Source: Psettodes erumei
Taxonomy: Eukaryota; Chordata; Actinopteri; Pleuronectiformes; Psettodidae
NCBI GenBank assembly: GCA_016785225.1
Contig: JAFBJZ010000918.1
Location: 1,060,001-1,124,000, forward strand
Direction: 5' to 3'
DNA length: 64,000 nucleotides
Positions 46,959 to 59,106 of this stretch are shown piece by piece; position 1 is the first letter of the stretch, and each line of letters begins with the position of its first letter. The position numbers and the translations under genes were made by a program. The notes under the pieces were generated by a model. The model ran no database searches and had not been told where the DNA came from. It saw only the letters and a list, made by a program, of their open reading frames with translations.

Positions 46959-48785
46959 CCTCACACCGATGCCCTCTGCGGCGTATTTCCGGAAACTTTG
47001 AGGTAAGTGACTCTTCCTAAAATGCGGCGGCGACGTCCGAAGATTTGGTCTGACTTCGGTGAAACCCCAAAGACGGACACAAAGACGCGGGCGCAGTATT
47101 TTTGCTGGTCTGGAGGGATGTTGGGTCTGATTGTAGCGTTCGCTTTGCAGAGTCGGTTGGTACGCCTGAGTTTGACAGATCTCACGACCCGAGTTCTCTT
47201 CCTCTCTTCCTGCTGGTTTCCACCAATGACAAGGCGAGCTGAACGCGCCGGGAGGAGGGGGAGGGAGGCAGGAGGATGCGCGCAGCGGCACGTCCACACG
47301 CCCAGCAGTGCATCTTGCTGGCTGGTCTTTATGGAAAGAATGTATGGAAAATTTTGAGAAATGCACACTGCCACCGACAAATATTATGAATGATCACCAT
47401 TTAACAGAAATATAGTTGTATACGCATTTTTGAATAATATTCAGTGTCAAAATACTGTCACTGCATTGACTTTCTTTGACACAGTATTACACATATTGGA
47501 TCACTGCAATTGGAGAAACAGCTTTGAAACTAAGTTGTTCAAATGTGGTGTCATTTAACATCAAGGAACCTGGACCTGAAAGACTTTTGCTCGTGAGGAC
47601 CACGTGGACTTGAGACGTGACTCAGACTTCCCCAGCTATGACAGATACTGACTGAATTACCCAGTAGATTTTCACAGTGGTTATGCTGAGGTGTGTCAGC
47701 CCTACTTTAGAACGCCCTTCAAAAGTCCCTCATTCAAACCACAATCTGCACATTTACGAGGTTGCTCGAGTATGGCGCTAAACTGAGAAAGCTTCATATC
47801 CTACCACCCCGACCTCTGACCTTTTCGTGAAGAGGGGGAGTAGTCAAAGTTTGCCATCTGCGTTTTCAGAGGAAGACATGTGTTAGGAGACAGAAGTGCA
47901 GTGCATGATGGGAACATATGAAACTAAAACTGAAACTGGACTGGTTGTAATCTTGCATACATTTGTAATATTTGATGTTTTAGCAGACAGGAAAGGGACC
48001 GGTAGGGAAAGAGATGTGTCCATTGATTGACAGGGTAAAAAAGAATCACCGCCACCACAGCTGTGCGGATGGGAACAGTTCCCGAACTTTTGCTGCACTG
48101 ATACCTATAGTATAATGCCATTACAAATACATGACATTTAATGCACCAATAAAATATTTATTGTGTAGCCTGGATGCATCTTGGCTAAAAGCATAGCCAT
48201 CTCACAGTAATCATTTTGAACTAATATCTTATTGGAAGAGAACTTCACACAATTTAGCCTTTTAAAATGCTAACTGACCATAAATCCATCAAAGACAGAA
48301 TACTCTGTTGTCTGGGGTCATCCATTACTCTTACCAAACAAAACAGATTAAGACACTGTGGAGCACACACTGTTGGTAAAGATGAGTGCAAACCACAGAT
48401 GAAGTCCAAAAATATGTTGCTCTTTAAAATTTTGTTTTGAATAAAAAATCACACAATTAATGTACATACTTAAATTTTATTGGTCTCTCAATAAATAAAA
48501 TCTCTGTTATTAAACAATGAAGCTGTTGCTATAACTTTCCATTTTTACTCTGTTAATCTTCATTTATTGATTAAATTGTTTAAAATTACTTAACGGGGCA
48601 TTTTAATCTAGGACAATAATTTGAGGCTGAATTTAGACGACAGAATGTGCAGAGATTTACCAATGAGTAAAACGATTATTACTAATTCCCATAAAACACT
48701 TGACATTTTATCAAAGGTTTTTTTATACGGAGTTAATTGATTGGGTACACTATGCTCTCACGTGCTTTCCGTGGACGGAATGCTT
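46959..48785. other. pgam1 promoter and intergenic region to pi4k2a
   Basis: The first 350 bp upstream of pgam1 are GC- and CpG-rich (for example GCGGCGGCGACG, GCGCGCAGCGGC on either strand) and should contain its TATA-less promoter and 5' UTR. From 47370 the sequence is AT-rich with no supported gene. Confidence 0.45.
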
Positions 48786-48900
48786 GTGTCCAATCAGCAC
48801 TGGAGATTAGGATGTTGACAGCAGCATTTCAACGCTGATTGGTTAAGAATCAAAACATTTTTAACGGGTGCTGCCTCTTCCCGGAAGCTGACAGTCATCT
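48786..48900 (+). promoter_or_regulatory. pi4k2a: pi4k2a promoter candidate
   Basis: CCAAT at 48790-48794, an inverted CCAAT (ATTGG) at 48838-48842 and an ETS-like CCCGGAAG near 48880 lie 160-270 bp before the pi4k2a start codon. No TATA box. Motif matches only. Confidence 0.4.
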
Positions 48901-49056
48901 GATTTTTCTTTTTTTGTGTGTGTTTCCTTGTTAGCCACCGTCAGTACTAGCCAGCAAAACAACCGTCCTACTTTCTTTACCTCTTCTCTTTCGTCCTCTT
49001 TTCTCTCCCCTCTCTTTCCTCAGGAGTTAAACAACTCCTCGGCCATCTCCAAAGAC

Positions 49057-52000
49057 ATGGACGAGACGAGTCCGCTTGTCTCTCCGCTCCGGGACTCCGG
49101 TGAATTCAGCTACTGCCCCACAGAGCCCACCAGCCCGCGGGGCGCGTTTGGAGGCACACCGGGCTCCGTGGTGCGCATCCCTGCCGGCAGCCCGGGGCGC
49201 AGCCGGGAGAGACAGCCGCTGCTGGACCGGGACCGCGGGAACTCGCCCCGGGAGCCGCACAGGAACGAGTTCCCGGAGGACCCCGAGTTCAGAGAGATCA
49301 TCCGAAAGGCCGAACGAGCCATAGAGGAGGGGATCTACCCGGAGAGGATCTACCAGGGATCCAGTGGGAGCTATTTTGTCAAAGACTCACAGGGGGTAAG
49401 AGCAACTGCTAACTCACGTCAGCCGATCACCGGCAGTCGCTGCCATGCTATCTGCCACTTTTGACATCTGATGACTGGCTTGTGAAATCCGAAGTGTTGT
49501 ATGTGATGCACCGAGTGCAAGACTGAAAGGATGCAAAAGCGTTTTGAAAGTGTTAGTTGCTTCTGCGAAAGGCCTCTTCCAACTAGCCTGGGATGACTTG
49601 GCAAATAAGCGTCAAGGCATGCAAACACAACATAAACCAACAAGTTTAAACACTTATTACAATAGAATGAAACTTTACTGTCCACTGAGGTGTAGGACTG
49701 TATCTGGCTTATTAGTTCATATTTACATAAATAGCTCATAAAAACAACACTGACAGTGAGAATTGTCCAAATAGCGAAATGCAAGTTCAAAATTTACATT
49801 GTGCAAAGTTTAAGTGCAAACAGCTGAATAGATTAGAGTATGTAGGCATTTCCCCCCACCTGATTTTTCCCAAAGCGCCCCTTCTGATTACGTTACTGGC
49901 ATTGTTCCTCTATTTATTTTCTGATAGAAGGCTTTCAGTCAGACATTTAAGGGCAACTTGTCAATTTAACTGGCTTACACCAAAGCTGTTAATTTGCTTG
50001 CACACATTGCATGCATTTTGTCAAAACAAAATCAACGTTTACATTCACATTTTTGTAATTTCTTGATCCAGTTGCTTAGTTCCCCCAAGAGACACACTTT
50101 AACCAGCAGTGGGATTTTGATTGCCGGCAGCTGTTCGTCTTTTTCACATCTCTCTGCTGAGGCACGTAGTTTGTAGCAAACCCCCATCTTTGACCAACAG
50201 TTGTCACACTTGTGTCACTACAACACCACGTAGTCACAAATGACAAGCCCTGTCGTCCATTAAGCCAGGTAGTTTCCTTTTTTTTTTTTTGTTCTTTCTC
50301 CTCATTGTATTTCTGGACGACGGACAAAGTCTGAAGCACCTATTGCAGCACTCGCAATCGCTGTATTTTTGCGCTTGACAACGTTTTCAAATATTTCCTT
50401 TCATTTGTCACCCTCCTCTCGTCTCCTGACTCTTTCTAATCTCGCCAGATTGGCAGTAAACTTTGATCAGCGTTACCGGAGTCCACGAGTAAGAGCCTTG
50501 AGCAATTCACAGACGCCCTTCTCCGACCACATAACTGTCTGCAGTGTGCGTTGTGTTCATGCCATTTTAAAAAAAGAATAAAGAAAAAAAAGGAAGTGTG
50601 TCTTTGGACCTTGTAGTCCCGATCCTCACTCATTTCACTTGTATTTTCAGGCAGTTCAAGATAGGATAATCCTAGTTCTTTTAAGTGCCAGTTTCTCCAG
50701 TCATTAAAAGCTTACAAAACAGAAACAAGTATTCTGGGCTCTTTTGCGTGAGGACTTTTCAATGACCCCCCCACCCACCACCACCTCTCTGGTTTCTTTA
50801 GTTAGTCACCAGTGTGCTTAATAGTCATGTGCTAGCTCTCTGTGTGAGAATATAATTCTCTTCTATGACCAAGTTTCATGTTGAAATCAGTGCATGTGTG
50901 GGATACTTGCATAACACAAACATGTGATGTCTACATAGACCTCCAAAGTGACACTATCGTTTGCTTATCAAACGCTCCTCACCTGTGGGCTATAAAGGTC
51001 CGGCTTGATTTTCCACAGAGCGCAGTGGCTGTGTACAGCGACAGTTCATGTCAGTTACAGTGGATTTCAATAGGGAGAGATTTTTTCACTGTTCAAAAAG
51101 TAAATGAAAATCGCTCCGGCAGCAGCATCAACCTTTCCATCGCCCCTTTGTTGCCGTCTTATTTTCAAGTTTGTAAATTAAAATATTGTCCTTTAACTCA
51201 AATATTTAATTGTCTCATACTCAACCACATCATTCTTTTTCCTCCATTCCTAAATGTTTCACTTCCGAAGCGCTCTATCGGCATTTCATTCTCATTCTCC
51301 CCTCCCTTTCTGCCTCTGCAGAAGATCATCGGCGTGTTCAAACCCAAAAATGAAGAGCCCTACGGCCAGCTGAACCCCAAGTGGACTAAGTGGCTCCAGA
51401 AATTATGTTGTCCCTGCTGTTTTGGCCGTGACTGTTTGGTCCTGAACCAGGGTTACCTCTCAGAGGCCGGTGCCAGCCTGGTCGATCAGAAGCTGGAGCT
51501 CAACATCGTTCCTCGGACCAAGGCATGGATGCGCACAGTGATGCCGCAACATTACAAGCGCCCACTTTACATCTTCTAATGCATCTTCTCCCCCTCAGGT
51601 GGTGTACCTGGCTAGCGAAACATTTAACTACAGTGCCATAGACAGGGTCAAGTCTCGAGGCAAAAGGCTAGCCTTGGAGAAGGTGCCTAAAGTGGGGCAG
51701 CGCTTCCACAGGATTGGACTACCTCCAAAGGTAAATCTTGCATATTGTTAATGCACATGTGAGTTGGTTCAGCGATTAGTTTCTGCGCATTATTCACCAC
51801 AGACACAGTTTTTTTTGCAGGAAAAGTTTATGTCTTGAAATGAACTTTTTCTGAAGCTACTCATTGACGTCACTCAATCGTTTCTTGATTTTTTTCGAGA
51901 CAATTTTCTTTCAAAATCTCCCGAAAAAGGGTATCAATTTGTTGCTTAGAATTTGAATTAATTGCAATACTTACTGTTAATTGATGATTGAATGATTCTT

Positions 52001-53788
52001 TTCTGAATACCATAAATATAGAGGTTATTATTAACAATGGAAACAGCAGTTGAGAAAAGTAGCTGTTGTGGAGCTTTCGATCAAAAGAATACACTCATAA
52101 GTTAGAAGAAACAAGCCATTTTGTTGTTTGGGGGATTTTTCCTCTAACTCAGGTCAGCAGATTAATTTCTTTAGCATTGTTAAACATCCAGGGCACACGT
52201 GTACCGTGTGTAACAAAGACCCCCCTCCGATCAACAGGTCGGATCCTTCCAACTCTTCGTCGACGGATACAAGGATGCAGATTTCTGGCTGCGGAGGTTC
52301 GAAGCGGAGCCGTTGCCTGAAAACACCAATCGTCAGCTCCAGCTGCAGTTTGAGCGGCTCGTCGTCCTGGATTACATCATCAGGAACACAGGCATGTGGT
52401 CAGATAGATAACTTTTTATTAGAATTTGTAGTGTTATTCGACTATCAGTAAGTAATAATTTTATTTGTGATACTTAAAGTGCATTTTGATGACAAAAGTC
52501 CTTGCTTTTACGATAATGGTGTCGCTAGTTTTACTCCAGCAAAAGATCTCAATACTTCATCCACCGCTGATTAATAAGTTTTTATACAGTCAGGGACAGT
52601 CTTGAATGCAGCCTGATGAAATAAAATGATTACTTATCACAGGCTTTGTTACTCTGGATTGAATTTGAATCCATCATTTGGTGTTGCAGACAGGGGTAAT
52701 GACAACTGGCTGCTGAAGTACGACTGTCCCATGGACGCTGTTGGGAACAGGGTGAGGACGCACAGACGTGATGATGCCACGGCTGAATACGGGTTTTATG
52801 ACCCGTTTTTTTTTCAAAATGAGGAGTTAAAATTCAGCTCCTGCCTGTAACCCTCACACCCTCTCTGCAGGACACAGACTGGGTGGTGGTAAAGGATCCC
52901 GTCATCAAGCTGGCAGCCATAGACAACGGCCTCGCCTTCCCCCTCAAACACCCCGATTCCTGGAGAGCCTGTAAGCATCTAGACTCACGTTGTTTTTACA
53001 AAACACTTCTCACCCTCAGCAAGGTCATTAATTCTCAGTTTTGTTGTCTAAACTCCAGACCCATTCTACTGGGCGTGGCTTTCCCAGGCCAAAGTTCCTT
53101 TCTCCCAGGAAATCAGAGAGCTGGTCCTGCCCAAACTCTCTGACCCAAATTTCATCAAAGACCTGGAGGAGGACCTGTATGAACTCTTCAAGGTAAGGAG
53201 GGACTTGAATGAAGAGTTCGGCAACATCTGTGCGGAGAGCGGTGAGAAAGGACGCGGCTGAGAAATGGATACAAGACATCGAAATAAGGGGAAATACGAG
53301 ATGGAGAGGAGGATGACTCAGTCCTGTGGCAGGAAACATCATGTATTACATGTCCTAACAGGTCTTGTCTGCTGTGTCCTTTCAGAAAGACCCCGGCTTT
53401 GACAGAGGACAGTTTCACAGACAAGTTGCCGTAATGAGGGGGCAGGTGAGATTTCCCTTCTCTAAAAACATATCAATCTAACAGAGACGCTAAAGTGGAT
53501 TAGTGAGAGTTTCTGCAACATCCTTCTCAGTCGTTTGACGTGAGGCTCACTGTTCCTCATGTAATGACCCTCTGTGCTTTAAAGTATAAATTCCCTGTAA
53601 TTCACTGTCTCTGCTTCCATACTTAGATCCTAAACTTGTGCCAAGCCCTGAAGGATGGCAAAACGCCCCTCCAGTTGGTCCAGATGCCCCCGGTAATCGT
53701 GGAAACAGCCCGAGCCCCTCAGCGAGCCAACAGCGAGTCCTACACGCAGAGTTTCCAGAGCAGAAGACCCTTCTTCACCTGGTGGTAG
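49057..53788 (+). CDS. pi4k2a: Phosphatidylinositol 4-kinase type 2-alpha
   Basis: This palmitoylated kinase of Golgi and endosome membranes makes PI4P from phosphatidylinositol. Exons are 49057-49395, 51322-51522, 51599-51730, 52238-52391, 52690-52751, 52871-52970, 53059-53192, 53386-53445 and 53627-53788, giving 447 aa (human 479). The start MDETSPLVSP matches the family. ERQPLLD supplies the AP-3 sorting dileucine, and RIYQGSSGSYFVKD forms the nucleotide-binding loop. The CCPCC palmitoylation motif is at about 142-146. NTDRGNDNWL is the catalytic loop, AIDNGLAFP the metal-binding region, and the protein ends in PFFTWW. Two introns (51523-51598 and 52392-52689) begin with GC rather than GT. 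The conserved protein joins fix both positions. The N-terminal linker is shorter than in mammals. Reading frame intact. Confidence 0.96.
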
Positions 53789-54850
53789 GAACGGAGCCGC
53801 GAAGAAGAAGAAGAAGAAGAAGAGGAGGCACAGCAGGAAGCCGCAGCGCGGGAAAGGAATGAGGTATGGAAGAGGGGACAGGTTCGGGTCCTGAAAACGG
53901 ACGGTATCATCACCCTCCCCTCCGCTCCTTGTGGATATTTTGGTTACAGAGAGTGGGTGAACTGGGTGGAGAGATGAGGCCCAAAGAGGGAGAATTTCAC
54001 AGCATACCTTCCCCAGTTCGCCTTTGTGCCTTGTGAGGATGTCAGTGAAGAATAAACGCCTGAATGATGAAGATTCTATACCTTTCTCACGCGGGAAAGA
54101 GATTTAAGCGAGACGTCAGACTTTTCTGTTGGACTCCCGGGTGCACGTAACGTTCGCTCACACACACGCACGTACGTGCACGCCAGTCAAAAGCCTCTCA
54201 TGCTTTTGTTTCAGATTGGAATTGTTGCATTCCATGTTTTTCTGTTTGTTGTTTTGTTTTTTTTTACTTCATACCTCTCTGCCTATTTAATATTCACCTG
54301 CATTGTTTCCTCCCATGCGGTTAAGAGCGCAGGGGGATGGTGAAAGCAACAGAGCCGCCGGTGAAGATCATTGCTTGAAGTTTTAACAAATAGGAGAAGT
54401 GTTCATTGTGGTTATGTCTTAAGGATGTAGGAACTGGCCAATTCACGGGGGGTCTTTCCACAGTGAGCACGAGCCACGTGAACTGGGTTCACAGTTAGTC
54501 ATTGCACCTCCCAACTGGTTACGTTGGTGCCTGCAGTGCCAGTCGCCTGGGCTGACGTTGGAGCGCAGAGGTTTTTGGTTCAAGAAACAAGCAGTTTAAG
54601 ATGAGATTAGCACGACCGAATCCCTGGCTCACCTCGTTTGTGCCGTCACACTGATGAGTTCATTTTTCGGGGAGGAGGGGGGGGCGGCCGCGTTCCTTAA
54701 TAAACAACGAAGTAACTTCCTGCTGTACTGAACATGACATGAAATGTATTGTGACGATGCACTGTATAATTTGTATGTAATATTTAATGATAGACTATAA
54801 TTAAAACATATTCCATTAATACAGATGACCTGTGTACACCGCTTATCATT
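53789..54850 (+). other. pi4k2a: pi4k2a 3' UTR
   Basis: It starts with a (GAA)n tract right after the stop. AATAAA occurs at 54051-54056 and 54699-54704, which suggests alternative poly(A) sites; ATTAAA follows near 54800. A G-run (GGAGGAGGGGGGGGCGGCC) precedes the second signal. It converges with avpi1. Confidence 0.6.
53801..53822. repeat. (GAA)n trinucleotide repeat
   Basis: Seven GAA units just downstream of the pi4k2a stop codon, followed by GAGGAGG. Confidence 0.9.
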
Positions 54851-55218
54851 ACAGCTTCAGGTGACGTTCGAGACGTTATCTCCCAGTGCATCTAAGCAAA
54901 TCATGCCTTGTAAGCTGCTGTAGTCAATATTTTTATATTAATTATCACCTTTTTAGTTCCTTCAGGCTGGATGGAGCGTTTCAGTGCCTCTCAGCTCATT
55001 GTTTTGGTTTCACTGCCTGCAAACTACTGCTACTGGTTGACTTTTACAGCTTTCATCAGCGTTGTTTGCAGGGAAAACTTCTGACAAAGTCTCTCCCCGC
55101 TCAGCGCCAAATCTCCCTGTGCTGTTCTAGCATGCAGCGACGCATTGTGTCCTTTCGTGTGGAGTCGGTCCTGTATTTCACGACTTCCTCGCGTCTCCTT
55201 CCGAACTGCGTCCAGCTT

Positions 55219-56363
55219 TCAGTGGAGGATGTGGTGAAGGTAGCGCTCAGAGTCTCTGGCCCCATCCTGCCCCGCCACACTTAACCTCCATGAGGAAGGC
55301 TTGAAGGGATTTTGGTTCTGTAGGACGTCTTGCTCGGCGGGCGACGGGGGTTCTCCCGGACATGGCGCCTGGTCAGCCTCCTCATCTTCCTCATCCTCAG
55401 CAGTGAAGTCGGACAAAGGCTCTTCATTCCTGGAGCACAGGGGGGTTTAGCTACGTTACTGCCACAGATGAAGATCATACGATATGACTGAAAACTCCAC
55501 AACTGCTGCTGAATAGACCTGCACGGCTAAAACAAAAAACCCTGTGGCTGCATGCCATTTTGTTGCTACCACACTGCCCTGCAGACTCACTCCACCATTT
55601 CCCATTCTGTGGCACTTCATTTCTCCTCCAACAAATCTAATTACGTCTCACTGAGGCATTTTGAGAGCTCTGTGTGTGTGTGTGTAATGAATGGTATGTA
55701 GAGAGAGGAGGACGCGGTCTTGTGAGGTCATGCTGAGTTTGTTAGGCACATGACAGTTCACACACCGCATTTTTGGATGCAGAGGGAGCTGAGATCTGAG
55801 TTAGACAGGGCGTTGAACCTCGACTAGTTCAACTGGTGACAGTATTTTTCATTCTTTAAGGGTAAGGAGGGAACTACTGTGCTTCTCATAATGAGGTATT
55901 AAGCTTGAGAATGTCTCACTGCATTTATTTTTCACCTCCTCGTCTACACATCACTTTTCACATCCTTTCTTTACTTTGTCTTTGTCACGTACCTGAGATA
56001 TCCCGGCGCTCTGAGCCACTTGTGGTCTCTGTGTCCTTCCACTCTTATACCTGCTTTAGTCCTGGCTCGGACTCTGAGCCCCACCAAGGCCTGGGCGAGT
56101 CCCGCCTCGTCCTCTCCCTCCTCCCCTCCGTCCTCCCTCTTCTCCCCTGCTCCCTCCGAATCCGCATCCATCCCTCGCCATACCAGCTTCGCACGATTTT
56201 GTGCGTCTCTGTCCCCTGCTGTTCTGAACAGCCTGTGCAGTTGGTGCAGGTTGACCCCCGTGAAGATATTGGAGCATCCGGGCTTCCTGCTGCGTCGACT
56301 GGAAAATTTCCATTGCGCAGGCGGGCCATCCTCGGTGGAAGTGGATGAGAGGGCCTCTGCCAT
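55219..56363 (-). CDS. avpi1: Arginine vasopressin-induced protein 1 (AVPI1)
   Basis: AVPI1 is a small intracellular protein, reported as vasopressin-induced and linked to MAP kinase signalling; its biochemistry is poorly known. Two minus-strand exons, 56363-55993 and 55429-55219, are joined in phase 2 with GT-AG sites, giving 193 aa (human 147). The family core is visible: SNIFTGVNLHQLHRLFRTAGDRDAQNR, given here in parts as SNIF, LHRLFRTAGD and AKLVWRGMD. It continues as LAQALVGLRVR, and the end YLHHILH resembles the human YLHQIRH. An acidic Glu/Gly insert of about 20 residues interrupts the helix between WRGMD and LAQAL. Exon 2 adds an Asp/Glu-rich stretch (TAEDEEDEEAD). Order and synteny with pi4k2a support the call. 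Confidence 0.85.
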
Positions 56364-56611
56364 ATTGCGCGGGTGGAGAGCTTTCAGGCGGCGAGATAAG
56401 GGCAGGTGGACAATATCAAGGTAGAAGATAAGAGGGCTGACAGGAAGGTAACCTGAAAAGGGCAGAGAAAGGAAAGAGATCAAAGTGGTCAATCTAAAGA
56501 GATCACAGCTTCAAGCAAAGCTCAAGCCTTCAGCCCATGAACGCATTTCCATGACTGCAGCCAAGAAACCTAGTTACCTCTGCTACCCATTACTGTGTGA
56601 CAAAGTCTTAC

Positions 56612-56676
56612 CTCATTATTCATGGGTCTTAAGCATGTAGGGAGAGGTGGCACACTTAAGACCCGTAAATAATGAG
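56612..56676. repeat. Inverted repeat (22-bp arms, 20/22 complementary)
   Basis: The left arm 56612-56633 (CTCATTATTCATGGGTCTTA..) pairs with 56655-56676 around a 21-bp loop. Weaker pairing extends about 9 bp outward on each side. It may be a small MITE or a structured upstream element. It lies about 250 bp upstream of the avpi1 start codon. Confidence 0.8.
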
Positions 56677-56699
56677 ATATGACTGTATTTTTGCCAAAA

Positions 56700-58290
56700 T
56701 GATGACTCGGATGATTATGCGATTATCAAAACAATTGTTGAATGATTTTATGAGGATCAGTGACGTATACTTTCATCCCAACACTGATGATGGCGCCATG
56801 ACAGTCTGGAACATCGAAACCTGGCGATGCTCATTTTTGAAATACAGTTTAAGGGTTTCAGCCACCTGCATTGACAAATTCGACCACATTTACTCTTCTA
56901 AGAAGCCAAACCCCTTAATGAACCATTTTTTCAGAGGTTAACTGTTGGGATCTCTGGTTAAACAGTGCTGCCACTAATAGCGGGTGGCAATTTATTGAGA
57001 AGCTAACCATTTGCACACAGGTTTTTGGGCTCAACTTAACAGAATCATATGCAAGGATAAGAAATGAAAAAAAAACTAGATTGTTGCTCTATGTTTTTTT
57101 TTTCATCATTTCCAATTCCTATACAAACAAGTGAGAGGTTTTTTTAATGTCATAATAGAAAAGCCATTGATTGAATCAGTTCCACAAAAAATATTCTGAC
57201 TGATATTGTTCACAGCTGTCTACTGAAATAACAAAAAAATAAATTCAGTCCCCACTAAAAGAAAAATCCATGAAAAAAAGCTTACCTTACCCTCTGTAGT
57301 TTGGATGTGACAAACTCCAACCACACACTACAGGCAGACAGACAACCTTATTACTGAAACAGCATGCAGACCAGACTACAACCTTCACGCCTGCTAATGC
57401 TGAGCCGACCCACTTCCAGCCAACAGGCCAGTGGCACATGGAGCTGTGTGTATGGGGGGGGGAATAATCAAAGAATAATCCATTAGTGACGTAAATGCTG
57501 TGGTGCTTACCTCACAAGCCAGTCTACAAATAAAAAGAGAAAAACAAAGTAAATGAACTCAACACACCTCAAGTGCTTATACAAATGATAATAATAAAAA
57601 AATCAGGCCTATTTACAAATGTTACAAAAGTTTACAAAAATTCTCTTGCTGCTCTGCAACTACTTCTTGTAGTCTGAGAAGCATCTACTGATTTTAATCT
57701 GGATCCAGGCCTGCTGATTTTTTTTTCTTTTTTTTAATTTACAGGATTGGTTGATAGTAAACAATAGAGCTCTGTCTGGGCTCTGGAAAGCAAGGACTGT
57801 GACTGGCACAGGACAGCATGGCATTGTGGATAGGAGCTTGACTGATTCACTAATGTCAAATTAACGATCAGCTTCGGTGGATCAGCAACTTTAATGATCA
57901 ATTAATAATTAAAATGTTGTGTGTGTTTTATCCACAAATAATCACAGTAATCGTTTTTTATCCAGCACATTTTTGTTGAACCTAAACGGGTCCAACCTGT
58001 GTATAAACCACATCATCATGTACCCGGATTCAGATAAGGTCATGGCCCCACATGTTCGAGTGGTTCCAGCTCCACTCAAAAGAAGCAAAGACATGAAATA
58101 TGCTGTAATTTGTTTCCCTGACTTCGCAAGCTCTTACATCATCAACAAGAAACTATAAAATATTTATCTCAAATAAGTGCTTGTGAGACGAACAAAGAAG
58201 ACAGTACTTCAGACATGGACACTGAACTCATCAAAGCGATTTGCCCCCCATAGTTCCTGAAGGCAACCTAATTAAAGTCAAACCAATTAG
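56700..58290. other. Intergenic between avpi1 and cox8
   Basis: AT-rich with no supported coding exon. A non-coding avpi1 first exon could lie here. Short G-run at about 57455. Confidence 0.45.
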
Positions 58291-58404
58291 CAGGTGTGTT
58301 GAAGGACAGCTACTTTTAGGCGTGCGTCCTGCTCCACGCCTGCAGCTGCGCGTTCTGTTGTCTCAGTGTCGCAACCTACAGGCGCTTTTCTGTCAAAGTC
58401 AAAC

Positions 58405-58764
58405 ATGTGCGGACTGTTTGCCGGATTGCTCAGGTCTGGACGAGCTTTGACCCCGAGGGCAGGTATAATGGTTCAACAAAGAGCAAGTCTCATCAAAGGC
58501 AAACCACCGCAACACGGCGTCGGCGCGGCGGTAAGTTCACCGATTTGGTTTGGTTTGCTTTCATCCTTTTGTTCTTCTGGGGAAGCAGGTGCGTTCAAAG
58601 TTTAAAATGTTTGTGGCTTGTTTGTGAATTACTCGGTGACTGCGGTTGCTCACATGGCTGTCCCGCAGGAGTCTGTGTTCGTCATGACTGTGATGATGCT
58701 GACCATCCTCGGGCCTTCGGGTTGGATACTGGCAAACTTGGAGCATTATAGAAGCCGTGGCTGA
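58405..58764 (+). CDS. cox8: Cytochrome c oxidase subunit 8
   Basis: This is a small nuclear-encoded single-helix subunit of mitochondrial complex IV in the inner membrane. Two exons, 58405-58530 and 58669-58764, are joined in phase 0 with GT-AG sites, giving 73 aa. The first roughly 25 residues are Arg/Leu-rich without acidic residues, as expected of a mitochondrial presequence (LFAGLLRSGRALTPRAG). The mature part follows with KPPQHGVG. A single hydrophobic helix comes next, containing the family signature GPSGWILANLEHYR (mammals: PAGWILSHLE-Y). The tail is basic. The 8A versus 8B type is not resolved; HY-ending and the KP-start lean to the 8B type. AATAAA lies 100 bp after the stop. Confidence 0.93.
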
Positions 58765-58863
58765 GGCCCTGGAGGCGCCGTCTGTACATGTACAAGCACA
58801 TGTCTGGTGGTGGTGTGCGTGTGATCTGAACCTGTTTTTGGAGGGGGGGTCTTTTGTCAATTT

Positions 58864-58869
58864 AATAAA
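58864..58869 (+). promoter_or_regulatory. cox8: AATAAA poly(A) signal of cox8
   Basis: Canonical hexamer 100 bp after the cox8 stop, preceded by TCAATTT. It is only about 240 bp before the start codon of the next gene. Confidence 0.75.
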
Positions 58870-59106
58870 CCCGAGTTTCTGAATTTCACTCGGTCAATTT
58901 CTCTTTTTTCCAAATTAACTTGCACAGCACCGCTCCTCCACCGCTAGATGTCAGAAACTGTCAGCGGAAGTGAAACCTGTCGTTTACAAACACTCTTCCT
59001 CGTCACAAGGTAGTCATACCTCCAGAAACCCAGCGAGTCGGGAGTCTTCACTATAGAGTGGGCAATATTTAACGTTTTTTCGCATGGATTGCGCCTTTGA
59101 GTCGCC

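Noticed and set aside
47007..47357. 116-codon plus-strand ORF in the pgam1 upstream region
   Set aside because: A GC-rich promoter has few stops by composition. No family match and no clear start context.
50878..51579. 233-codon ORF
   Set aside because: Only its last part (from 51322) is pi4k2a exon 2; the rest is intron sequence that happens to be open.
56020..56424. 134-codon plus-strand ORF
   Set aside because: Antisense to avpi1 exon 1, whose minus-strand product matches a family and has fitting splice sites.
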